Below, piece by piece: positions 24,224-31,765 of a stretch of DNA of 34,954 nucleotides. Where the stretch lies: contig PEAL01000013.1 of the NCBI GenBank assembly GCA_002753725.1, forward strand, positions 1-34,954, in the 5' to 3' direction. The stretch is from Deltaproteobacteria bacterium (GTDB lineage Bacteria; Desulfobacterota; Desulfobacteria; Desulfobacterales; Magnetomoraceae). The position numbers and the translations under genes were made by a program. Position 1 is the stretch's first letter. Each line of letters starts with the position of its first letter. The notes under the pieces are model-generated. The model made no database searches. It saw only the letters and a program-made list of their open reading frames with translations, and had not been told where the DNA came from.

Positions 24224-24591
24224 GATAATAAATCCTTCAACCATTTCTAAAATAAAATTAATTGTGTTAATCATGCGAAAGTCATCAATCTTTCAAATAA
24301 ACGGCCCTCGCGTGTACAATGAGAAAAATGTTTCAAATGACATATTATGATCGGAAAAACAAGATGAAAATTATTTCCGCTGTTTCAGGTTGAAGAGTCT
24401 TTCCAAGGTTTCAGCACATCTAACATAAGAAAAATAAAAACCCAAATTGGAATCAATTAGAGTTGAACGCTCCAACGAAGACTGTTGGAACGTTCAACTC
24501 TTTATCCCATTTCAAATTGTTGCAGCTGTCAGATTTTTTTTAAAATGGTCAAAATTATCCTATGAAAAAGATTGTGAAACAAGTGTAGTTC
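24224..24591. other. 368-base spacer between tex and the chemoreceptor gene
   Basis: Holds the tex upstream region and the 3' side of the chemoreceptor gene. The only clear structure is the inverted repeat at 24459-24501. No coding region, tRNA or other RNA is recognised. Confidence 0.55.
24459..24501 (-). terminator. Strong hairpin downstream of the chemoreceptor gene
   Basis: Arms of 18 nt (24459-24476 and 24484-24501) pair at 17 of 18 positions around a 7-nt loop; each arm starts AGAGTTGAACG. It is 91 bases past the chemoreceptor stop on the minus strand. There is no clean T-run after it, so it may be a terminator, a 3' stabilising hairpin or a repeat. Confidence 0.5.
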
Positions 24592-26643
24592 TTATTTAAA
24601 TTTAAACTGATCAACCATTTGTTTCAAGCGTTCAGCAAATTCACTTAACCGGGTTGCGCTGGTTTGTATATCCATACTTCCGCTAGAGCATTCTGTGGAA
24701 GATTGATACACTTCAGAAATATTTTGTGCAATGTCTCTGGATGTCAGGTTAACCTCACTAACACTTTTTGAGACATCCTGTAAACCGGTTGATGCCTGAG
24801 CAATATTCATGGCTATTTCTTTTGTTGCATTTGATTGCTCATCAATTGTGCTTGCAATATTGGATACCGTTTCGCTAAGTTCTTTAATCACTTTTGTGAT
24901 CTGTTCTATTTCTGAGACAGTCCCGACGGTTGAGTTTTGAATACCTTCAATTTGTTTTTGAATTTCATCCGTCGCGTGAGACGTCTGTTTTGCAAGCTCC
25001 TTTATTTCATTGGCAACAACAGCAAAGCCTTTTCCAGCCTCACCTGCGCGGGCAGCTTCAATGGTTGCATTTAATGCCAGAAGATTGGTTTGTTCAGATA
25101 TATCCGTGATTGTTTCTGTTACTGTTCCAATGGCTTTTGCAGCCTTACCCAGTTCATTAACGCGAATTGATGCTTCTTGGGCTTGAATGGCAGCATTGCT
25201 GGTGGCTTTATGTGCATTTTCAGCATTCAGTGATATCTGGGCAATGCTTGTACTCATTTGTTCTGCCGCTGAAGCAACAGTGTTTATATTGGAATATGCC
25301 TGTTCTGACCCTGATGCAACGGTTTGCATATTTGCGCTCATTTCTTCGGCAGCAGCAGCAACATTGTTTGCTTTTGATGTTTGTAAATCTGAACCCGTGC
25401 ATAACTGTTGAGACACCGAGGATAATTCTGTTGAAGAAGCGGCCAGTGTTTTTACACCATCTGCAATATCTTTAAACATGAGATTCAATGTTGAAACCAT
25501 TTTATTTAAAGCTTTTGCTAACGTACCCATTTCATCATTTTGATGGATATCTAAGGTTACTGTAAAATCACCTTCAGATAGTTGATTGGCAAATTCAGCA
25601 CTCTTAATAATTGGTTTTATGATTGCCCGAGCAATAACAAAGGCCATGATGATACCGATAATAACAGCAATCAGTCCCCAAAGAATCAAATACTTTTGGG
25701 TACCCGTTGCTTTTTCAAGCATGATCGCATCTGTCATGATATTTGATCTGGCAACACCTCTGATTTGTTTTAGCAACGCTTGTATTTTTTTCAGGGCTGG
25801 AATTGAGACCTCAGCATATATTCTGTTTGCCTTATCTGCTTTATCAATACACGTTTTTTCTGCATGAATCGCTTGTGTAAAATATTTTGTGACATCCTTT
25901 AGCGACTCCCTGGTTTCAGTTTGAAAAACCCTCATTGCATTAATGAAATTCAATTCGTTAATATTTTTTTCAATGGATATGGCAGACTGATGTAAACGGT
26001 GATGAGGTACCTGTAATGCATCCAGGGATTGTTTCAGTTCTGGAAATTCCTTCATAAGATTTTGGGTTTCAGGACGTGTCAAGTATTTTCCTAATTTGCA
26101 TAAAGAAGGATCTTTCTGAACACTAAAAGAAAAAGGAATATTTGAAGCGAAATTTTCAGCGCGTTTTAATAGTCGCTCATTGGTGTGATCAAGGTAAACA
26201 CCCGTTCCGATGACCCAACCCCAGGGTTTGTATAAAGAAACATAGGAAATTTTGGGAACAGGATTTTCTCTGCCCGGATAAGGCCAGTGATAGCATATAA
26301 AGCCACTGGTCTGTCGCTGGCAAATATCCACAAATTCTTTAAAGATAAATTTTCCTTTGGGATCTTTAAAATCCGATAAATCTTTACCGTTTAACTGTGG
26401 TTTAATGGGATGTAAGACCATCACTCTGTTAAGATCATTAATCCAATAATATCCATTTTGTTTATCCCCATATCGAGCGGTGTTAATCATATCCAACGCC
26501 ATTTTTTTTCTTGTTGGAATATCTCCCAATTGTTCATTTTCAGCAATAGCCTTAATGATGCTCATGATAGCCTCTGTTGAATTTTTTAGCTTGGCCTGAT
26601 ACGTATACAATCCAGCAGATTCTTCCGCAATTTCTTGTGCCAC
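24592..26643 (-). CDS. Methyl-accepting chemotaxis protein, main part after a frameshift
   Basis: 683 aa counted from GTG 26643, but the open frame continues about 18 codons further and joins the N-terminal piece at 26670-26921 through a one-base shift. Order: a single Cache domain ([50 protein letters not shown]); a CZB-like half ([21 protein letters not shown]); a TM helix ([20 protein letters not shown]); HAMP ([16 protein letters not shown]); and the signalling domain with hairpin tip [35 protein letters not shown] split over a long coiled coil. It would sense a small carboxylate-like ligand in the periplasm and signal to CheA/CheW. Whether it is made depends on the frameshift being real. 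Confidence 0.85.
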   Translation of the reverse strand: MAQEIAEESAGLYTYQAKLKNSTEAIMSIIKAIAENEQLGDIPTRKKMALDMINTARYGDKQNGYYWINDLNRVMVLHPIKPQLNGKDLSDFKDPKGKFIFKEFVDICQRQTSGFICYHWPYPGRENPVPKISYVSLYKPWGWVIGTGVYLDHTNERLLKRAENFASNIPFSFSVQKDPSLCKLGKYLTRPETQNLMKEFPELKQSLDALQVPHHRLHQSAISIEKNINELNFINAMRVFQTETRESLKDVTKYFTQAIHAEKTCIDKADKANRIYAEVSIPALKKIQALLKQIRGVARSNIMTDAIMLEKATGTQKYLILWGLIAVIIGIIMAFVIARAIIKPIIKSAEFANQLSEGDFTVTLDIHQNDEMGTLAKALNKMVSTLNLMFKDIADGVKTLAASSTELSSVSQQLCTGSDLQTSKANNVAAAAEEMSANMQTVASGSEQAYSNINTVASAAEQMSTSIAQISLNAENAHKATSNAAIQAQEASIRVNELGKAAKAIGTVTETITDISEQTNLLALNATIEAARAGEAGKGFAVVANEIKELAKQTSHATDEIQKQIEGIQNSTVGTVSEIEQITKVIKELSETVSNIASTIDEQSNATKEIAMNIAQASTGLQDVSKSVSEVNLTSRDIAQNISEVYQSSTECSSGSMDIQTSATRLSEFAERLKQMVDQFKFK

Positions 26644-26669
26644 GGTTGAAACCCATTTTAAATGATCAA

Positions 26670-26921
26670 TCAGCCTGTTTGAAAGTTTAAGTATTCATCT
26701 GTCAATAAGGCATTCACTTGATTGGCCCAGTTCAAATGATCTACTTCCTTTTGAGCCAGTAATCCATCAAGCCGATTGCCTGTGATAACTTGCTTTGCAT
26801 TCATTACGATATGGCCAATACCATTAAAACTTGATATGACTAAAATAATCAATAAAATAAGAACGGCACCAAAGCCAACAGCCTGTTTTTTTCCAATGGA
26901 AAGATTTTTCCAGGAGTTCAT
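26670..26921 (-). pseudogene. Methyl-accepting chemotaxis protein, N-terminal piece before the frameshift
   Basis: 83 codons from ATG 26921 with AGGAG upstream. It encodes the short cytoplasmic start (MNSWKNLSIGKKQAVGFG), the first TM helix (VLILLIILVIS) and the first CZB-like helix ([19 protein letters not shown]), then stops at TGA 26672-26670 after FQTG. The -1 frame continues [19 protein letters not shown] into the downstream ORF, so one missing base (GGCTG from GGNCTG) explains the break. No slippery heptamer is visible. Read together, the two parts make a receptor of about 777 aa. It is either a degraded gene, a sequencing slip or, least likely, a recoded gene. Confidence 0.8.
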
Positions 26922-27036
26922 CTGTTTTCTCCTAATAGAATAAAATGGTTATATGTTTACGAATGTAAAAAATCATCATAAAAATGGGGGGCTCTTTCAA
27001 GCTTGATTTCTTTGCGATTTGTTCTGCGTTCACTGA

Positions 27037-27990
27037 TCAAACCTCAATAATCAAGCCATCATAAGCAATGGAAATTTTCATGTGGGTTTCTGGAGAATAC
27101 ATGGAGTGATAGGCTTGTGTTTCTTTTAATATGGTGTCCAGTTTTTCATCATCGTAGGTAGGTTCTGTATGAAACATGCAATAATGCTTGACCCGGGACC
27201 GAACAGCAAGCTCCAATCCAACCACATTGCTGGAATGGCCCCAGGTTTTTTTGGACTGGATGACATCCATCAGTGCATACTGTGCATCAAAAATGAGCAA
27301 GTCGGCATTTTGAAAGAATTGGATAAAGGGCTGTAGATTATGATCATAATCCAGGATATGCTCTGAATCTGTTGAATAAACAATTTTTTTGCCATCTTTT
27401 TCAAATGAATAACCATATGATTTTCCATGATGCGCCTGTTCAATACCTTTGACAGTAAACCCACAGATATCATAGGATTCATTTGTTTTTAACAGATGAA
27501 AATGTTTATCCGATTGCATGTATTCAAAAGGAACCGGAAAATAGGGTGACCCTTGCTGGCTGACAAATGCCGATTCCAGTTGGTCATGAAAGGCGTAAAA
27601 ATCAATGCGGTTCCCTTTAATAAAGGCGGGTGTAAAAAAAGGAAAGCCATGAATATGATCCCAGTGCAAATGCGAAAGAAAAATATGAAACCGACAGGGT
27701 TGTTTTACCTTTTGCATGATGGTATTGCCAAAGTCTCTCAATCCACTACCGGCATCCAGCAAAAAGTATTCACCCTCATTTTCGTTCAGTTCAACACAAG
27801 ATGTATTGGTGCCATAGGTTGAACGAACACAAAATGGCAGTTTCTCATCAATAAACCGGTTGATATCATTGGCATCATTGAGCGGCACATTTTTCGCGAT
27901 ATCAATGGCGGTAAATATTTTTTTTCGGATGCTCTCTGCTTTGATAGAAGCGGGGATTGAACCTCTACTGCCCCAGATCGTCACTTTCAT
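27037..27990 (-). CDS. MBL-fold metallo-hydrolase (PhnP/RNase Z-like group)
   Basis: 317 aa. It starts MKVTIWGSRGSIPAS, a characteristic beginning of MBL proteins of the cyclic-phosphodiesterase/RNase Z-like group. Metal motif SHLHWDH (H107, H109, D111, H112), then EQAHHG (His ligand), STDSEH (Asp ligand), and a late FHTEPTYDD His. These would bind two metal ions and hydrolyse a phosphodiester or similar bond. The extended insert between residues 10 and 60 is usual in this subgroup, which in other genomes is often found with receiver domains or signalling genes. It lies between the CheA-like kinase gene and the chemoreceptor gene, with gaps of 148 and 115 nt, so a signalling role such as nucleotide turnover is possible. 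Substrate unknown. Confidence 0.85.
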   Translation of the reverse strand: MKVTIWGSRGSIPASIKAESIRKKIFTAIDIAKNVPLNDANDINRFIDEKLPFCVRSTYGTNTSCVELNENEGEYFLLDAGSGLRDFGNTIMQKVKQPCRFHIFLSHLHWDHIHGFPFFTPAFIKGNRIDFYAFHDQLESAFVSQQGSPYFPVPFEYMQSDKHFHLLKTNESYDICGFTVKGIEQAHHGKSYGYSFEKDGKKIVYSTDSEHILDYDHNLQPFIQFFQNADLLIFDAQYALMDVIQSKKTWGHSSNVVGLELAVRSRVKHYCMFHTEPTYDDEKLDTILKETQAYHSMYSPETHMKISIAYDGLIIEV

Positions 27991-28138
27991 AAGTCCAAAA
28001 TCCTGTTCAATTAAGTCAACAGTTATATTAGAATACTCGTTGGAACGAAAACTAAAGTATCACTTTTACGCTAAAAGGCTTTAAGAATCAAGTACTTTGA
28101 TATGATTAATTCTGAAAATTCCCGCAATGGGCTGAAAA

Positions 28139-30526
28139 TTATATGTCAGGATATTTTTCAGATGAAATAAAATCCCGGGTTTTCCATTTTTTTAACAGTT
28201 GATTGGGAACAGCGTTGACATCGACAGGTTTTGCTGTATATCCGCCCAATCCATCTGGAGTAAATTCATAAAAACATCCCTTACAATATCCAAATGCTTG
28301 TTTTGATAATGCATTATCTGATTGTGTTTCAATCATTTGATTTTTTGGAATCTGAATAATAAAGGTTGTCCCTTTTCCTAATGTAGATTCAATAGCCACC
28401 TGACCGGCCAATATGGATTCAATGGTATGGACAACGGCATCCATTCCAACCCCACGGCCGGAAACATCACTCACCACTTCAGCCGTAGAAAAACCTGGTT
28501 TAAAGATCAAACGTTGGGCATCTATATCCTGCATATTGGCTGCTTCTTCTTCAGTAATCAAGCCTTTTCCTATGGCAGAAATTTTAAGTTGTTCAGGATC
28601 AAGCCCTTTACCATCATCTGATAAAATTAATGTTAAATGATGGGTATCCTCTTTGACAGTCAATACGACACGACCTTGTTCAGACTTACCATTGGCAACA
28701 CGATCTTCACTGTATTCAATACCATGATCAAATGCATTTCGAATTAAATGAACAAACGGCGTGTTCAATTCTCTGGACAAGTCGCAGTCCAGTCCAACAT
28801 TATTGTCAATTAATTCAAATACAACCTCTTTATCCAGACGTTCGATCAATCCAGGAATGATTTTCAACGCCTGACCCAGGCCTTTTTTCACAGAAACATT
28901 TCTGAACGATTGAAGCGTCCCGACAATGGATTCCCGTTCGTTTGTTGGAATGGGCATGCTTGATACACGTTCAATCAAGGATTTAATATCATTGGCAGAT
29001 ACTCTGATAACCGTGTCACCACCACCAATTTTTTGGCCCAACAGCTGTTCTGTTTTTTCAACCATTTCATCGGTTTCTCTATTGAGTTCTTCGAGAGCTT
29101 TTTGTGTATCATCAATGGTTTGTGTATCAATTTGATCGGCTTGTCTGAGATCATCCAAACTATTTTCAAGCTCTGCGGCCAATTGACTGATAGCACCGAG
29201 TCCGAAGGAGGCTGCCGTTCCTTTGATGGTATGTACCCCACGAAACATATCATTAACCAGTGGTTTGGGATCACTTGCGCTGGCCAATTGATGCGAATTT
29301 TCAACCACCTGATCGAGCATTTTTTTGGTTTCAGTGAGGAATTCGCAAAAAAGATCCGGATCTTCAGCAATGGCTTTTAACTGAGTATTTTCGCGTTCAG
29401 ATTGGGCGATGGCTTCCTGCATGGCCTTTGCGCGGGTAATATCTTCGAGAACAACAAGAATATCGGGCTTTTTCTCCTCACCTTTATGAATCAAATGATA
29501 ATTGATTTTGGCCCAGGTTGATATGCCGTCATCATTCTTGATTTCCAGTTCATCGCATGGATTCAAACCGGCCATGTCTTCTTCTGGTAACAACTGTTGT
29601 GTCAAGAGATCCAGAAATTTAGCCATATCATTTCTTGCTGCACCGGTTCGTTTGGTCAATCCAATGGCATCCAAATAATTTCGACCGCGAAGCTCCGTGA
29701 CACCCAATATCTTTTCACAGGTCTTTGAATATTCTGGATTAATTCGGTAGTCTTCATTAGATATTGTAATAATGGACATCAGGCCAACAGGAACTGTATT
29801 CATAATCATTCGAAGCTCGGCACTTCTTTCTGAAACCAGTTTGTCCAGATTCTGCATGGTTTCATTGATTGTTTGAAGCATCACATTGAATGCTGTTGCC
29901 AGTTTTCCCAGTTGTCCATCATCGTGAACAGGCATTTCAGCTGCAAAATTACCCTCGGAGACTGCTGCAATGGTTCCAACAATTTCATCAATCAAGGTGC
30001 TTCGGAAAATATCTTTTTCTGAAAGATCTTCATATTTTTTTTCGAGTGCATCATAAGCCTCTCTGAGTTCATCGATGGTTTCATTCTGCACTTCCTGAAT
30101 CGTTTCACAGGCCGCTTGTTTTTCTGAAGGATCCGATGAACTTTCTATCGTTTCTGCTTCTTTTAACAATTCAGCCAAACTTTTGTTGCCATCAAAGGAT
30201 GGGCCTAAATCAACGCCAGTTTTTGCTTTAATGAGCATTCGTCGTGTTTGATTGACAAAACAGGCATCATCATGGCTTTCATCACATTTACCACACAACT
30301 TATCCACAGCGATGAGGGCTTTATCCAATTTTTTTTGATCATACGAAGTGTTGTCTTCAGGTAAAGTGTCAATCATGTGATTTGCATTTACCTGACGTTG
30401 ATTTTTTACAAAATCCAAAAGGATGTTTGCAGCAGCTTCAACCAGAGGTTTTTTTTCATTTTTCCCACTGAGTTTTTTTACAAGCTGATGTGCTTTAAAT
30501 GCATCTTTATGACTTCCAACAGGCAT
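28139..30526 (-). CDS. Soluble CheA-like histidine kinase with Cys/His cluster, HAMP, PAS and HPt, without CheW domain
   Basis: 795 aa, AGGAGG site. Order: helical N-terminal domain with a C78-x2-C81-x3-H85-x3-C89 metal-binding pattern; coiled segment; HAMP-like about 180-230 (GNFAAEMPVHDDGQLGKLA) without any TM; PAS about 235-365; HPt with H432 (VHTIKGTAASFGLG); HATPase with N-box LIRNAFDHG (595-602), G1 DDGKG (637-641) and G2 GRGVGMD (690-696). After the ATPase there is no CheW domain but a short tail with C748-x2-C751. All ATP motifs are intact, so it is an active kinase in principle. It starts 30 nt after the sulfite-reductase-like gene ends, making a two-gene operon. I infer it senses redox or metal state, or the state of that partner. 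Confidence 0.9.
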   Translation of the reverse strand: MPVGSHKDAFKAHQLVKKLSGKNEKKPLVEAAANILLDFVKNQRQVNANHMIDTLPEDNTSYDQKKLDKALIAVDKLCGKCDESHDDACFVNQTRRMLIKAKTGVDLGPSFDGNKSLAELLKEAETIESSSDPSEKQAACETIQEVQNETIDELREAYDALEKKYEDLSEKDIFRSTLIDEIVGTIAAVSEGNFAAEMPVHDDGQLGKLATAFNVMLQTINETMQNLDKLVSERSAELRMIMNTVPVGLMSIITISNEDYRINPEYSKTCEKILGVTELRGRNYLDAIGLTKRTGAARNDMAKFLDLLTQQLLPEEDMAGLNPCDELEIKNDDGISTWAKINYHLIHKGEEKKPDILVVLEDITRAKAMQEAIAQSERENTQLKAIAEDPDLFCEFLTETKKMLDQVVENSHQLASASDPKPLVNDMFRGVHTIKGTAASFGLGAISQLAAELENSLDDLRQADQIDTQTIDDTQKALEELNRETDEMVEKTEQLLGQKIGGGDTVIRVSANDIKSLIERVSSMPIPTNERESIVGTLQSFRNVSVKKGLGQALKIIPGLIERLDKEVVFELIDNNVGLDCDLSRELNTPFVHLIRNAFDHGIEYSEDRVANGKSEQGRVVLTVKEDTHHLTLILSDDGKGLDPEQLKISAIGKGLITEEEAANMQDIDAQRLIFKPGFSTAEVVSDVSGRGVGMDAVVHTIESILAGQVAIESTLGKGTTFIIQIPKNQMIETQSDNALSKQAFGYCKGCFYEFTPDGLGGYTAKPVDVNAVPNQLLKKWKTRDFISSEKYPDI

Positions 30527-30556
30527 ACTACCTCCTCAAATATAGAAAAAGAATGA

Positions 30557-31654
30557 TTACGACAATTCTAAATCATTTCTCATTGTTGTAATGGTCAGGG
30601 CACGCGCAAGATTACGTGTCAATTGTTTTGAAACATTATATCCGACATCCAGGTCCTCAAACACTGCTGCTACCTGGTCAAAAACCTGAATTTGACGTTT
30701 ATTGGCTTCTTCAAGTCCCAAACGAACCATGGCCTTGTGAAACCGTTCTCCCTCGTTGGCATGGGCTTCATACCATGTCAGAATTTTTTCAATAACAGAA
30801 ACAACATCATCCGGATCAATACTCGATGCCAATTTTAATGCCTTATAATGAACAGAGCTGGCTGCACCGCCAACATAAACACTGTATTTTCCTGCTGTAG
30901 CGATCAGTCCAATATCCACACAATAGGATTCCATACAGTTTCGCATACAGTCCGACACAGCAATTTTAACATCAAATTTCATGGGTCTTCCGTAAAGAGC
31001 CTTATCAATTTCAACAGCTTTTTCCAATGCATTGGTACCTTGTGAGAACTGGCATAAAGCGCCACAGCATCCACGAATATTTCGAACGCCTGAATGAAGC
31101 ACACCAATGCGAAGACCAACTGTTGCTAAATCATCGGAAACCGTTTCCACCTGTTCAGGTTTGAGCAGCAATATAATGCGTTGAGCATGTGTCACTTTTG
31201 CCACACCAGCACCAGCTTTGGTAACTTCAGCAATTTTTTCAATTTGTTCACCGGTCAAAAGGCCTGCAGGAAGATTAACCAGAGTTGCAAATGCGCCATT
31301 GGTTTGTTTCAATCCTAATGCCCAGCTGGGACCGCCACTATCGTCACCTTCAGAGGATTCACCTTTTAATACCTGGGTCAAGTGTGTAACATACCGTTCA
31401 TCCAATTCCATAATTTCAAGAGTTGTAACATAAGTATCATCTTCAGAGGCTTTACATGAAATCACCTTTGCATGAACTTCACCAATATCTCCCAAAGGCA
31501 GGTCCACACCAAAATAGACTTCATCATCAGGTTCTACTTCATCATCACATGAAATAATTGTTGTAAAGGGTGGATCGACAGGGACAAACGTTTCCGCCAA
31601 ACCGACAGGGTCTTCATCCAGTATGATATCCTCTAAGATCACAGGTTCCGACAT
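30557..31654 (-). CDS. PilZ-like domain fused to a siroheme/4Fe-4S sulfite-reductase-like domain
   Basis: 365 aa, GAGGAGG site. Residues about 25-98 form a beta-barrel-like region reminiscent of PilZ (EPDDEVYFGVDLPLG, VISCKASEDDTYVTTLEIM) but lacking the RxxxR c-di-GMP motif. Residues about 112-300 match the small nitrite/sulfite-reductase fold: LPAGLLTGEQIEKIAEVTKA, THAQRIILL, then cysteines C196/C197/C201 and C236/C240 (SDCMRNCMESYCVDIGL fits the C-x3-C-x6-D siroheme signature, with D in place of the usual G). The first cluster is CCGALC, shorter than the common C-x5-C. There is no electron-donor domain. Small single-domain reductases of this type exist in sulfate reducers. Fusion to PilZ and coupling to a kinase gene suggest a sensor rather than a metabolic enzyme. 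Confidence 0.75.
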   Translation of the reverse strand: MSEPVILEDIILDEDPVGLAETFVPVDPPFTTIISCDDEVEPDDEVYFGVDLPLGDIGEVHAKVISCKASEDDTYVTTLEIMELDERYVTHLTQVLKGESSEGDDSGGPSWALGLKQTNGAFATLVNLPAGLLTGEQIEKIAEVTKAGAGVAKVTHAQRIILLLKPEQVETVSDDLATVGLRIGVLHSGVRNIRGCCGALCQFSQGTNALEKAVEIDKALYGRPMKFDVKIAVSDCMRNCMESYCVDIGLIATAGKYSVYVGGAASSVHYKALKLASSIDPDDVVSVIEKILTWYEAHANEGERFHKAMVRLGLEEANKRQIQVFDQVAAVFEDLDVGYNVSKQLTRNLARALTITTMRNDLELS

Positions 31655-31765
31655 AGTAACCTCCTCTTATTTTTGAATAAATTTATTTTTATAATTATGA
31701 TTCAGAATATGTATAACATTCTAAAAAGATTGTAAAGAATAATGAAAGATTATTCATCATCCAGG

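Noticed and set aside
26640..26700. Programmed -1 frameshift in the chemoreceptor gene
   Set aside because: No slippery heptamer and no stimulatory structure seen; a one-base deletion or sequencing error is simpler.
30557..31654. Dissimilatory sulfite reductase subunit (DsrA or DsrB)
   Set aside because: Too short, no partner subunit, no DsrC/DsrD nearby, altered Cys spacing and a PilZ-like N-terminus.
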